This document shows positions 42,660-52,023 of a stretch of DNA of 64,000 nt, in pieces; positions within the stretch are counted from its first letter, which is position 1; every line of letters starts with the position of its first letter. The notes beneath the pieces were generated by a model, which was not told the origin of the DNA, did no database searches, and saw only the letters and a list, made by a program, of their open reading frames with translations. Origin of the DNA: Burkholderia sp. Leaf177 (GTDB lineage: Bacteria > Pseudomonadota > Gammaproteobacteria > Burkholderiales > Burkholderiaceae); the NCBI RefSeq assembly GCF_001424345.1, contig NZ_LMPF01000002.1, positions 179,613-243,612 on the forward strand, read 5' to 3'. The position numbers and the translations under genes were made by a program.

Positions 42660-45150
42660 TCTGCCAGCGCAACACGGGATGCGTGGCCCCGGCGGGCAAC
42701 GCCCATACGCCGGTGGAACTGAAATCGTAGGTCGGGCCGAAGCTCGCCGGCGTGCTCATCTGCGCGGTGGTGAGCCCGGTCGCCGCCGATGTACCCGTTC
42801 CGCTGTAGACGCCGAGCGTGGCGTGCGTGGTATCGACATTCCAGAAAACATCCTTGCCGATGGTGCCGTCATTGTTACTGGCAATGCCGAGCGCCGGCGG
42901 TCCGAAGCCTGGCAAGACGGAAGTCGTGACCGCGCCCGTCGCAAAGGATTGTTCGATCGTGCCTGAGTTGCGCTGGACGAGCGCGGCGCTGCCGGCATCG
43001 CAAGGTCGGCCACTGAAGCCGCATGTGTTTGGCACGAAGGTGACGGGAGCGGTTGTGTACGACTGCGTGATCAGGCCTTCGTTGTTACCGACCAGGCCGC
43101 CGCCGCCCGATCCATGACCGAAAGCGTTGACTGAACCCGCCTGATATGGCGGCCGGACCACGCCGTTATCCGATGAATACGATTGCCGTACGATCCCTGT
43201 CGGACCATTGAGTCCGACCAGTCCGCCGACGTGGCCTTCCGTTGAGATGATCACGTCGCTGGATGAACGCGTGACCGTGCCGAAATTCTCGCCGACGAGA
43301 CCACCCGTCGTCCGGTTGATGTCGCCTAGCGAACTGATGCTGCCGCTTGCGTGCGCGTTCGCTATCGTGCCGTAGTTGTAGCCGGCCAGAATAGCGAAGC
43401 CGCCATATTCTCCATTGGCGAGCGACCCGTTGCCGTCCACGTTGATATTTCGCACGACGCCCGTCTTGCCGATAACCCCGAACAGGCCGCTGGCGTCTTC
43501 TTCGGGCACCGGCCCATTGCGAGGTGCGACTAGCGTGCTCGTGGTCAGTTGAAGTTTGGAGACCGTGTGTCCCATGCCTTCGAACTGCCCGGTAAAGGGC
43601 GTGGCGGCCGAGCCTATCGGCACATACGTGCCGGGGCCGAAAGGCGGCGTGGTGGCGTCGATGTCCTTGCCGAGCGCGTAATTGCCCGCGAGATCCGACG
43701 ATACCTTGACCAGCCCATCGAGCGAGTTGATCAGCTTGTAGCCTGTGACCTGGGTCACGAGCCCGCTTTCGGCAGCCGCTGTCCACGCGGCGTTACGGGT
43801 GATCACGCCCGGCGTATAAGTGCCGTTCATGTCGTAGAACGAGCGGACAAAACCCGTGCTGCCCGACCAGTCGATGACGCCCTGATTCGCAACGCTGCCG
43901 TTGTTATCGATACCCGCTGCGTCGGCTCGCAGGCTCAGATTTCCCGCGCCGGTGTTCTTGAGCGTCGTGCCGGGCGCGACCGTCACGTTATGAAACGCGA
44001 CAAGCGATAACGCCGCAGGCCCCTGCCAGGTCATGTTCGATACAACGTTCAGATCGCCCGTTGCGCCGTTCGTGCCGGTCGCCGTTGCGTCCACCGACGT
44101 CCCCGCGTTGAGGCTGCGCACGAATGCGCCGGCCGTGGTGTTATCGACGGTGACGCTCGGAGTCGAAACGTTCCAGAGACCCGCCTGAACCGTGGCATCG
44201 GCCGCGAGCGTGAGGGTGTTCGCGAGCGTGTCGACAGTGCCGCCGCTGCCATCGGCGTTCGTTGCCGTCAGGGTGCCTTGTTGCGTGACGTGGCCGTTAT
44301 CGGCGACGAGCCAGATGTGTCCATCGCGTGTGGCGGTGCCGGTCGCACGGACCCGCGTGCCTGCGCCCGCGAGCGCATAGATGTTGCCGTCCGCGGCTTC
44401 CAGATTGATCTGCGCGGCCTGCGTGACGCCGCGATCGACCACGGTCCCTTTGCTACCCGCCAGCACGAAGACCTGCCTGCTGCTCGACGATTCAAACAGC
44501 ACCACTTGTTGCCCCGCGGCATACTCCGCGGTTCCGTTCGGCGCGCTTACCGTACCGGCATTCACCACGGCATCGCGCGCAATCAGGAAGACATCGCCGC
44601 CGCTCGAACTGATTTTGCCGAGGTTCACGACCTTCGCGCTCGTGCTGCCGGCAAGCGTGAGCGTGCCGCCATTCATGAACGCGGAATTGGGCAAGTCGAG
44701 CGTGGACGCGACAAAGCGGCCACCCGTGCTGACCACGCCATTGGCGCCCACCAGAACGCCTTGCGGATTGATCAGGTAAAGGCTGCCGGTTGCACTTAGG
44801 CTGCCGAGAACGGCCGAGGGCGAGCCGCCGGTCACGCGGTTGAGCGTTGCGCCCGAGCCGTTGTCGATGGTAACGCTATTGCCCTGCCCGATGGAAAAGC
44901 TGTGCCAGTCGATCACACCGCGCGTTGAACCGGGTTGAGTGATGACAATTCCGTTACCACTCCCGTTCCCGGCGATAGACCCCTGCCCGCTCACGAACTG
45001 GCCGCCTTGAGGCAACGGTCCGGCGGCGCATGCAAAAGGCACGAACATGATCGATGCAAGCGGAACGGCAAACAGCGCCGCGAGCCCCGCGTGCTTATGG
45101 CGCGGGAATCGCGGTGTCGCGATCATTCGGCATACTAATGGAGACAGCAT
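42649..45150 (-). CDS. TpsA exoprotein: filamentous-haemagglutinin N-domain with GLUG repeats
   Basis: An 833-residue secreted beta-helix protein, short for a TpsA. After a signal peptide (ending near FACAAGPLP) comes the TPS secretion domain, residues about 45-290, with SLYLINPQGVLVGANGVV, the NPNG/NPQG secretion motif. A middle part of beta-helix repeats is followed at about 590-760 by GLUG-type repeats (GGLVGENFG, GGLVGLNG, GGLVGNNEG). It ends HPVLRWQIAN, as many GLUG adhesins do. GGAG precedes ATG 45150. It is translated just before tpsB, overlapping by 11 bases. No toxin or cysteine-rich C-terminal module is present, so an adhesin is more likely than a CDI toxin. Confidence 0.92.
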   Translation of the reverse strand: MLSPLVCRMIATPRFPRHKHAGLAALFAVPLASIMFVPFACAAGPLPQGGQFVSGQGSIAGNGSGNGIVITQPGSTRGVIDWHSFSIGQGNSVTIDNGSGATLNRVTGGSPSAVLGSLSATGSLYLINPQGVLVGANGVVSTGGRFVASTLDLPNSAFMNGGTLTLAGSTSAKVVNLGKISSSGGDVFLIARDAVVNAGTVSAPNGTAEYAAGQQVVLFESSSSRQVFVLAGSKGTVVDRGVTQAAQINLEAADGNIYALAGAGTRVRATGTATRDGHIWLVADNGHVTQQGTLTATNADGSGGTVDTLANTLTLAADATVQAGLWNVSTPSVTVDNTTAGAFVRSLNAGTSVDATATGTNGATGDLNVVSNMTWQGPAALSLVAFHNVTVAPGTTLKNTGAGNLSLRADAAGIDNNGSVANQGVIDWSGSTGFVRSFYDMNGTYTPGVITRNAAWTAAAESGLVTQVTGYKLINSLDGLVKVSSDLAGNYALGKDIDATTPPFGPGTYVPIGSAATPFTGQFEGMGHTVSKLQLTTSTLVAPRNGPVPEEDASGLFGVIGKTGVVRNINVDGNGSLANGEYGGFAILAGYNYGTIANAHASGSISSLGDINRTTGGLVGENFGTVTRSSSDVIISTEGHVGGLVGLNGPTGIVRQSYSSDNGVVRPPYQAGSVNAFGHGSGGGGLVGNNEGLITQSYTTAPVTFVPNTCGFSGRPCDAGSAALVQRNSGTIEQSFATGAVTTSVLPGFGPPALGIASNNDGTIGKDVFWNVDTTHATLGVYSGTGTSAATGLTTAQMSTPASFGPTYDFSSTGVWALPAGATHPVLRWQIAN

Positions 45151-45382
45151 GGTGATCTCCGTTGCACGAATGCGGGCGCGCCGTGGCGCGGTGCACCATC
45201 ACATTCGATTAGCCGGTACGCCGGAATGTCGCGCGGGCGGCCAAAGGAGAATAGCAGATGAGATGAAAAATCAAAGCGCGTTTATCGGCCAATTACTGTG
45301 CGAAATGGGACGCGAACGCGCCATGCCCATAAGGGAAATGACCTATGTCAGCAGCGCATCGGATGTTCTTGCCGCTGGACGA

Positions 45383-46621
45383 TCAGATCGGCTTGCCTTC
45401 GCTCGATGTCCAATTCGGCATGAGCGTGTTGGTCGGCAGGGTTTCATCGACCATTTTCTTTGCGGTCTGAATGCCTGCGACCGGCAGACCCGTTGGATCG
45501 AGCACGCCGATCTGCACCAGGACCGAAGCCTGATCCCAATAGATGTGCTCGTTATAAAGCTTGTCGCCGCGAAAACGGATCACGGCCAACATGGGGACTT
45601 CGAAGTACTTGCCGGTAGGTTTGAGCCCAGGCAGCAACCAGTCGATCTCGCGATCATGCGTGGCGCAAAACACGAATTCATCGACAACACGGTCCGAGCC
45701 GATGGTCCGCGACACTGGAATCAGCCGGGTATCGGCGGGATTGGAATCGACGAAATGGTACTTGTAGAAGCGCTTCAACTGGTCGTGACCCACACCGCCC
45801 GTCATGGTGGGAACGTGGTTCACATAGGGCTCGGCGACCATGGTCGGCATGACGGCATTCACGTCGCGCGTGCCGAACTCGTAGTAGCAATGCATTTCCC
45901 ACAAACGGTTTAGATCGTACACGGGGCCCAGCACTTTGCGCAGCAACGACAAGGTCCGCGAATACGCCATCAACGCCGCGGGTTTGTCGTAGTGATCGCG
46001 TTCGGGTGTGGCGAATGCGTGATCGCAACCCGCGTACACATAGTGTTCGATCAACGGCTTGCCAACGAACGCGGCTTCGATTTTCGCGCGCGTTTCGGGT
46101 GGGGTGAATGCGTCATTGTCGGCGAAGTGAAAAACCATGGGGCATCGGATGGTGGCGATCTCGTCAAGGAAAGCATCGAGATTCACGCCGTAATAACTCA
46201 CCGCACAATCCACGTCCATGCTTGCCGCGGTGCGCATGGAAAGACGGCCGCCGAGGCAATAGCCGACCACACCGAGCTTGCCCGCCTGCTCGGGAAGCGC
46301 GCGCAATGTCGCAAGCGTTGCGGCGATATCGTCGAGCGCTTTCGATTCGTCGAATCTCGCGTTGTAGTCGAGCGCAGTGACGAGATCCGCATCGCCATAT
46401 CCGAGCACGATGCCCGGTTCCATGCGCCAGAAAAGATCCGGCACGAGCACGACATAACCCTCTTCGGCGAAGCGATCGGCCATCGACTTCATGTAGTCGT
46501 TGATGCCGAAAATTTCCTGCAGCAGGACGATGCCCGGACCCGAACCCTGCGCGGGTTTCGCGAGATAAGCCGAAAAGCGGCCGCCGTCCTGCGCCGTGAT
46601 TTCAATCGTCTGACTGCTCAT
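45383..46621 (-). CDS. Dienelactone hydrolase fused to an NTF2/SnoaL-like domain
   Basis: A 412-residue two-domain protein. Residues 1-235 are a dienelactone hydrolase: GPGIVLLQEIFGIN (with the active-site Glu), the nucleophile motif GYCLGG near residue 123, and HFADNDAFTPP and YAGCDHAFATPE for the Asp and His. From about 255 (LNRLWEMHCYYEFGTRDVNA) to the end it resembles NTF2-like/SnoaL proteins. The start ATG 46621 has GAGG upstream. DLH opens dienelactone in chlorocatechol pathways; the added domain suggests a second catalytic or binding function on a related ring-opened compound. The frame is intact, so the fusion is real. No other aromatic-ring gene adjoins. Confidence 0.87.
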   Translation of the reverse strand: MSSQTIEITAQDGGRFSAYLAKPAQGSGPGIVLLQEIFGINDYMKSMADRFAEEGYVVLVPDLFWRMEPGIVLGYGDADLVTALDYNARFDESKALDDIAATLATLRALPEQAGKLGVVGYCLGGRLSMRTAASMDVDCAVSYYGVNLDAFLDEIATIRCPMVFHFADNDAFTPPETRAKIEAAFVGKPLIEHYVYAGCDHAFATPERDHYDKPAALMAYSRTLSLLRKVLGPVYDLNRLWEMHCYYEFGTRDVNAVMPTMVAEPYVNHVPTMTGGVGHDQLKRFYKYHFVDSNPADTRLIPVSRTIGSDRVVDEFVFCATHDREIDWLLPGLKPTGKYFEVPMLAVIRFRGDKLYNEHIYWDQASVLVQIGVLDPTGLPVAGIQTAKKMVDETLPTNTLMPNWTSSEGKPI

Positions 46622-46670
46622 GTCGTCCTCTTTGTTCGTTTGATCGATGATGAGTACAGGCTGCATATTC

Positions 46671-47567
46671 TCAAGCGGCTCTGGCTTCCCGCGAGCGCAA
46701 TGGACGTTCTTCGGGCGTGTCGAGAACCAGGCGCCCGAACTCCTTTGCGGCCAGCGTTTTTTCGCCCTTGCCCCACAGCAGCCTGAACTCGGCCTCGGGC
46801 AACGGGGGCAAACCGTATTTTCCATCGACCACGGCAATGCCCGGCTCCAGGTCGTCACGGGTCAACACGGTGATTCCGAGTCCGGCCATCACGGCGGCTC
46901 GAATTCCCGACTGACTTGACGATGTAAACGCCACATGCCAGTCCACCGGCAAGGTATCGAGTGTTTCGACTGCCACGCGCCGATTCACGCACGGCGCAGG
47001 AAAAAACGCCAGCGGCAATGACGCGCCCTCGCGCAACTCGAACGATTCCGCCGCCGCCCATACGAAGCGCGTGCGCCGCAATACGATGCCTTCGTCACCG
47101 CTTCCGTGCTTGTGACTTTGCACGCACAACACGACCGCGAGATCCAGTTCTTGCGCGGCGACCATCGCTTCGGAATCGATACTCATGCCAACGCTGACAT
47201 CGAGCCGAACATTCGGAAACGCCCGCGAAAACTGCGTGAGCAACACAGGCAAGCGTTCGCCCATGAAGATATCGGGCGCGCCGAACCGCACCACACCGGA
47301 TGCCGGCGATGAATGAAAACGGCGCGTGACAGCCTGCATTGCATCGAGGATCTGTATGGCATAGCGCAGGAAATCCTCGCCGTCCTCGGTCAGCGTCAGC
47401 GTGCGTGTCGTGCGAAAAAGCAGCGGTCTGCCTACTTCTTCTTCGAGCCGCCTGATTTGATGACTGATGGCCGATTGCGTCAGGTTCAGCCGGCGGGCGG
47501 CTTTGGTGAAACCGCCTGCTTCGGTGACGGCGATAAACGCGCGCAGCAAGCCTGGATCGAGATTCAT
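46671..47567 (-). CDS. LysR family transcriptional regulator
   Basis: A 298-residue regulator. The helix-turn-helix covers LLRAFIAVTEAGGFTKAARR to TQSAISHQIRRLEEEVGRPL, with the effector domain from about residue 90 (GVVRFGAPDIFMGERLPVLL). It is divergent from an MFS gene, with a T-N11-A-like palindrome between. It also lies 49 bases after the fusion hydrolase start in the same direction, so the hydrolase may share its transcript. Confidence 0.92.
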   Translation of the reverse strand: MNLDPGLLRAFIAVTEAGGFTKAARRLNLTQSAISHQIRRLEEEVGRPLLFRTTRTLTLTEDGEDFLRYAIQILDAMQAVTRRFHSSPASGVVRFGAPDIFMGERLPVLLTQFSRAFPNVRLDVSVGMSIDSEAMVAAQELDLAVVLCVQSHKHGSGDEGIVLRRTRFVWAAAESFELREGASLPLAFFPAPCVNRRVAVETLDTLPVDWHVAFTSSSQSGIRAAVMAGLGITVLTRDDLEPGIAVVDGKYGLPPLPEAEFRLLWGKGEKTLAAKEFGRLVLDTPEERPLRSREARAA

Positions 47568-47589
47568 GGTTGCTCGAATGATGAAGTGA

Positions 47590-47608
47590 TTTACTGGATC
47601 ATAGTAAA
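47590..47608. promoter_or_regulatory. LysR-type binding site between divergent lysR and MFS genes
   Basis: TTTACT (47590-47595), seven bases, AGTAAA (47603-47608): a perfect inverted repeat in an AT-rich pocket, 23 bases upstream of the lysR start and 69 before the MFS start. Its span and place fit a LysR autoregulatory site. Confidence 0.6.
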
Positions 47609-47676
47609 TTAAATCATTTCCGTCATGGCAACGGATTGCCGAGAATGGGTATTACACCTTCTTCCGGTAACCCGTC

Positions 47677-48945
47677 ATGGATGTCTCGCCTCGCGTCACC
47701 GCATCGAAACAGCTCGCACTTACCTTGTTGCTTGCAGCCGTTATTGCCGCAACCTACGGCTTTGGCGTGTACTTGTTTCCGGTGGTCCTGCCTGCCATGA
47801 AGCACGATCTCGGTTTCGGCTACGCGCAAGCCGGCTACATGACGGCGGCACGGCAACTCGCCAATGTGGCGGTGGCCTTGCTGTCCGGTTTCGCCGCATC
47901 GCGTTTCGGCGCCGCGAGGGTCATGCTGATCGCGACCGCGTTATCGGCGGCAGGACTTGCGTGCCTTGCTTTCGTCCACGGCCCCTGGCTGCTGGGTGTG
48001 GTGCTTGTTGCACTCAACGCGAGCGCGGCGGCAACCTGGGTTCCCATGATGGCGCTCGTCGCGCCGTTGATCGATGAACATCATCAGGCGAAAGCAATCG
48101 GCGTGATCGGCAGCGGCACGAACTACGGCGTGCTGCTCAACGGGCTTTTGGTGCCGGCATTGATGCCCTTGTGGGGATGGCGTTCCGTGTGGCTCGCAAG
48201 CGCGGTGCTAACTGCGTTGCTAAGCGTTGTGATCGTGCTGATGTTTGCGCGGCTTGGGCGACCGGAAACGCGCGTGAAGGCGCAGCCACGAGTCGAGCGT
48301 ACGCGTTTCGAAGTCCGAACGATGTTCTCGCGGCGCTGGACGCTCGTGTATGCAATCGCGTTGCTGTCGGGCTTTGCCGGCGTTCCCTTCATCACCTACT
48401 TTTCAGCCTATGCACACGACGACCTGCATCTCGGACTCGATGTCACCGGGCACGCCTGGGCGCTCGTCGGTTTTGTCGGTGCGGTAAGCGGCCTGACGCT
48501 TGGCATGATCGGCGATGCGCGATCTCCTGCAGGACAACCGCAACGTGACGGCATGCGCACGGCGCTCATAAGCGCAGGGGTATTGCTGCTGTGCGCGTCG
48601 GTCATAGCGGCATCGCGTCCCGGCATGTACGCGTTGATGATCGCAGCCGTCGCATTCGGCTTCTCGTTCTTCCCGCTGTTCGGCTTGCTGCACGCTTATG
48701 TCGGCAAGACGAGCGAACCGGCGCTCGCGGCTATTGTGTGCGGTATTTGCGAAGCATCGTTCGGGGTTGGCGGCGCACTGGGCAACGTGCTGGGCGGCTT
48801 ATGCAAGAGCGTGGCCGGATCGTTTCAGCCCGTGTATGTGGTGACGGCCGCGGCGTCGGTTGTAGCGGTTGGATTGAGCTGCCTCGTGCCGGGCGTGCGG
48901 CGAGCGCCAACGGCTAACCGATGCGCACTCGCCGACTTTCCCTGA
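47677..48945 (+). CDS. MFS transporter
   Basis: A 422-residue inner-membrane protein with about 12 predicted helices (for example LALTLLLAAVIAATYGFGVY and VMLIATALSAAGLACLAF). GSGTNYGVLLNGLLVPALMP and GFAASRFGAARVML resemble the general MFS motifs. It is divergent from a LysR gene that probably controls it. It may belong to the YbfB-like or oxalate/formate-like group; the substrate is not readable. Confidence 0.85.
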   Translation: MDVSPRVTASKQLALTLLLAAVIAATYGFGVYLFPVVLPAMKHDLGFGYAQAGYMTAARQLANVAVALLSGFAASRFGAARVMLIATALSAAGLACLAFVHGPWLLGVVLVALNASAAATWVPMMALVAPLIDEHHQAKAIGVIGSGTNYGVLLNGLLVPALMPLWGWRSVWLASAVLTALLSVVIVLMFARLGRPETRVKAQPRVERTRFEVRTMFSRRWTLVYAIALLSGFAGVPFITYFSAYAHDDLHLGLDVTGHAWALVGFVGAVSGLTLGMIGDARSPAGQPQRDGMRTALISAGVLLLCASVIAASRPGMYALMIAAVAFGFSFFPLFGLLHAYVGKTSEPALAAIVCGICEASFGVGGALGNVLGGLCKSVAGSFQPVYVVTAAASVVAVGLSCLVPGVRRAPTANRCALADFP

Positions 48946-48957
48946 TGATCCGAGGTT

Positions 48958-50511
48958 TCAGGTGATCGCGCCGATCTGCCACGGCACGAATTCGTTTTGC
49001 CCGTACCCGTGTACTTCGCTCTTCGATAACGTGCCCGAAGCCGTCGCCAGCATCAGCTCGAAAATCTCCTGACCGAGTTCATCGATGCTCTTCTCGCCGT
49101 CGAGAATCGAACCGCAGTTCAGGTCGATATCCTCTTCCTGACGCTTCCACAAAGCGGTATTCGTGCTGAACTTGAGCGATGGCGACGGTGCGCATCCATA
49201 TGCCGAACCACGTCCCGTAGTAAAGCAGATAAGGTTTGCGCCGCCCGCGACCTGTCCCGTTGCCGACACCGGGTCGTAACCCGGCGTGTCCATGAAAACA
49301 AGTCCGCGCGCGTCGACATGCTCGGCGTATTTGTAGACATCGACCAGATTCGTGGTGCCGCCCTTCGCCACCGCGCCAAGCGATTTTTCGAGGATCGTGG
49401 TGAGGCCGCCTGCCTTGTTGCCCGCCGACGGATTGTTGTTCAGATCCGCGTTCATCCGCGCGCAATATTCTTCCCACCAATGAATACGGTCGACAAGCTT
49501 GTTGCCCACTTCCTTCGACACCGCCCTTCGCGTCAGCAAATGTTCGGCGCCGTAAATTTCGGGCGTCTCCGACAATATCGCCGTGCCGCCATGCGCGACG
49601 AGAAGATCGACCGCCGCGCCCAAAGCCGGGTTCGCCGTGATCCCCGAATAACCGTCCGAGCCGCCGCATTGCAGACCGATCACGAGATGGCTTGCATCGA
49701 CACGTTCACGCACGATCTCGTTCGCTTCCACGAGCATGACCTTGATCGCTTCAATACCCGCTGCGACCGTGCGCGCCGTGCCGCCCGTTGCCTGGATCGT
49801 CATGGTCTTGAGACGCGCGCCGGTCTCGAGATGCTGCTCCTGCAAAAGCCCGTCGATCTGATTGGTCTCGCAACCGAGTCCGACCAAAAGTACGCCGGCA
49901 AAATTCGGATGCCGCGCATAACCGCCGAGCGTGCGGCGAAGCATTTGCAGCGCTTCGCCTTCCGAGTCGACAGCGCAGCCCTGACCATGCGTGAGCGCGA
50001 CCACACCGTCCACATTTGGAAACGCCGCGAGCGCTTCAGGATGCACATCGCGACGAAAATAATCCGCAATAGCGCGCGCGGCCGTGGCCGAGCAATTCAC
50101 CGACGTCAGCACGCCAATATAGTTGCGCGTAGCGATACGTCCATCGGGACGGCGGATGCCGAGAAACGTTGCTGGTTGCACCGCGCGTTGCGTCGGTTTT
50201 GCATCCTCGCCGAATGCGTAATCGCGGTCGAAATCGCCCATCGCGAGGTTATGCACGTGCACGTGTTCGCCGGCTTCTATGTCGCGTTTCGCAAACCCTA
50301 TGATCTGCCCGTAACGGCGGACTGCTTGCCCTTGCAATACCGCTTTGACGGCGACCTTGTGCCCCGCCGGAATCAGGCCGCGAACGGTGATGCCGCCATC
50401 GGCGAGCTGCATGCCCGCGACGAGCTGATGACGCGCGATAAGGACATCGTCGATGGAGTTCAGACGAACCGTCGCCGAGTTTGATGGTGTTGTTTCAACT
50501 GCCGATTTCAT
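48958..50511 (-). CDS. UxaA family sugar-acid dehydratase (altronate/galactarate dehydratase)
   Basis: A 517-residue cytoplasmic enzyme. The N-terminal SAF domain (residues 15-90) carries the HNLA segment, and the large UxaA part has TRNYIGVLTSVNCSATAA, THGQGCAV, GLGCETNQID, GLQCGGSDGYSGITANPALG, TTGRGSAYGCAPSPSLKFST and CGSILDG, with the conserved Cys residues expected for the iron centre. It dehydrates a C6 aldonate or aldarate to a 2-keto-3-deoxy acid. Length is nearer to GarD (523) than UxaA (495), and the pairing with an MFS and a LysR regulator resembles galactarate clusters, but I cannot separate the two by eye. GGAG precedes ATG 50511. Confidence 0.88.
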   Translation of the reverse strand: MKSAVETTPSNSATVRLNSIDDVLIARHQLVAGMQLADGGITVRGLIPAGHKVAVKAVLQGQAVRRYGQIIGFAKRDIEAGEHVHVHNLAMGDFDRDYAFGEDAKPTQRAVQPATFLGIRRPDGRIATRNYIGVLTSVNCSATAARAIADYFRRDVHPEALAAFPNVDGVVALTHGQGCAVDSEGEALQMLRRTLGGYARHPNFAGVLLVGLGCETNQIDGLLQEQHLETGARLKTMTIQATGGTARTVAAGIEAIKVMLVEANEIVRERVDASHLVIGLQCGGSDGYSGITANPALGAAVDLLVAHGGTAILSETPEIYGAEHLLTRRAVSKEVGNKLVDRIHWWEEYCARMNADLNNNPSAGNKAGGLTTILEKSLGAVAKGGTTNLVDVYKYAEHVDARGLVFMDTPGYDPVSATGQVAGGANLICFTTGRGSAYGCAPSPSLKFSTNTALWKRQEEDIDLNCGSILDGEKSIDELGQEIFELMLATASGTLSKSEVHGYGQNEFVPWQIGAIT

Positions 50512-50529
50512 ATTCGTTGCTCCGTCAAT

Positions 50530-51867
50530 TTAGCGGGAAGCCGTCTTCGATGCCGATATCTGACTCGCTTCCTGCCGGCGCCCTTTCATCCCGATGCTCA
50601 ACAGCAACAGCACGCCGATCACACCCGCTACCGCCAACGCGCCCATGCCTGCACGCTGGCTCTCGAAGAAGGTCTCCACGGCGGTCTTTAACGTCGGCGC
50701 AATGAACCCGCCGAGGTTGCCCAGCGCACCGATCATCGCGATACCGCTCGCAGCCGCGGTGCCGCTCAAATAGGCTGTTGGCAACGTCCAGAATAGCGGC
50801 TGCACGACGACGAATCCCACCGTCGCAATGCAGAACGCGAACAGCACGGGCACGAGATGCGTGCCCATTGTCGAAAATCCTATGCCCGCTGCCGCCATGA
50901 CCAGCATCAGCACCGCGACTTCGCGATGCTTGCCGCGGGCATCGGCGTAACCGGTTACAAAGCGCAATGCGACCAGCGCGCAGAACCATGGAATGGCGGT
51001 CAGAAAGCCGACCTTCGCGCCGATCGCCGTGCCCGTCAATTCGGAAATACGCGTCGGCAGATAGAAGATCACGCCATACACGCTGACCTGGATTGCAAAA
51101 TAGATGGCGACGAAACGCAGCACGTTCCAGTTCGCGAGAGCGGCGAGCGCGGTCGATGGACCATGCGCGACCTTCTGCCGGTCCTCAGCCGCAATGGCCG
51201 ATTCGAGCGCATCTTTCTCGGCATCGGTCAGCCACTTCGCCTGACGCGGTTTGCTCACGAGATAGAAGAACGCGATCACGCCGACTATTGAAGCCGCGAG
51301 GCCTTCAATCAGGAACATCCATTGCCAGTTGCGCAAGCCGAGCAGACCGCCCATGACTTCCATCAGATACCCGGACAAGGGGCTGCCGAGCACGAGCGCG
51401 ACGGGTACGCCGAAGTAGTAGATGCCGAGCGCCTTGCCGCGTTCGCGCGCGGGAAACCAGTACGTCGAATAAAGGATCACGCCGGGCGAAAAGCCGGCTT
51501 CTGCCACGCCGAGAATAAAGCGCAATACATAGAACGCGGTTTCGTTGTGCGCGAACATCATGGCCGCGGATGCAAGGCCCCATGTCACCATGATCCGGCT
51601 CAGCCAGACTTTCGCGCCCACGCGATGCAGCATCATGTTGCTCGGAATCTCGAACACCGCATAGCCGATGAAAAAGATCCCCGCGCCCAGCGCGAACGCC
51701 GCGTTACCAATGTTCGAATCGACCTGCAATGCTTGCTTGACGAAGCCGACGTTGGAGCGGTCGAGCATTGAAAGCGCGAACATCAGCGCGAGAAATGGCG
51801 CAAGGCGCAGCCGCGCCTTGCGCACGGCGCTCGCCAACGGCTGGGACGAGAGGGCTTGAGTCTGCAT
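50530..51867 (-). CDS. MFS transporter, anion:cation symporter family (sugar-acid uptake)
   Basis: A 445-residue inner-membrane symporter. LMFALSMLDRSNVGFVKQAL, GYAVFEIPSNMMLHRVGAKVW and RFILGVAEAGFSPGVILYSTYWF are characteristic of the ACS family (TtuB/NicT/GudP-like). I use ATG 51867 with GGAG nine bases upstream; ATG 51882 would add five residues. It ends 18 bases before the UxaA-type dehydratase start, so the two form an operon for import and dehydration of a sugar acid. A divergent LysR gene lies upstream. Confidence 0.9.
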   Translation of the reverse strand: MQTQALSSQPLASAVRKARLRLAPFLALMFALSMLDRSNVGFVKQALQVDSNIGNAAFALGAGIFFIGYAVFEIPSNMMLHRVGAKVWLSRIMVTWGLASAAMMFAHNETAFYVLRFILGVAEAGFSPGVILYSTYWFPARERGKALGIYYFGVPVALVLGSPLSGYLMEVMGGLLGLRNWQWMFLIEGLAASIVGVIAFFYLVSKPRQAKWLTDAEKDALESAIAAEDRQKVAHGPSTALAALANWNVLRFVAIYFAIQVSVYGVIFYLPTRISELTGTAIGAKVGFLTAIPWFCALVALRFVTGYADARGKHREVAVLMLVMAAAGIGFSTMGTHLVPVLFAFCIATVGFVVVQPLFWTLPTAYLSGTAAASGIAMIGALGNLGGFIAPTLKTAVETFFESQRAGMGALAVAGVIGVLLLLSIGMKGRRQEASQISASKTASR

Positions 51868-51937
51868 GTGTGGTGTCTCCATCGTGAGGACGCCGGATCC
51901 GCCCCGGTCTATTTCATCTGCACACAGTAAGCCAGCC

Positions 51938-51965
51938 GCCAATAAACATCCAATCGCTTATTGGC
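51938..51965. promoter_or_regulatory. LysR operator candidate between MFS and lysR
   Basis: GCCAATAA (51938-51945), 12 bases, TTATTGGC (51958-51965): a perfect 8-base inverted repeat located 71 bases upstream of the MFS start and 58 before lysR. Confidence 0.6.
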
Positions 51966-52023
51966 TACAATCGATTCCATCCGGTTATGAGTCGATGCGC
52001 GTTTACCCCTCCTTTTACTTTCC

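Noticed and set aside
45047-45913. A 288-codon plus-strand frame
   Set aside because: Antisense to the fusion hydrolase and the tpsA start; no protein-like features.
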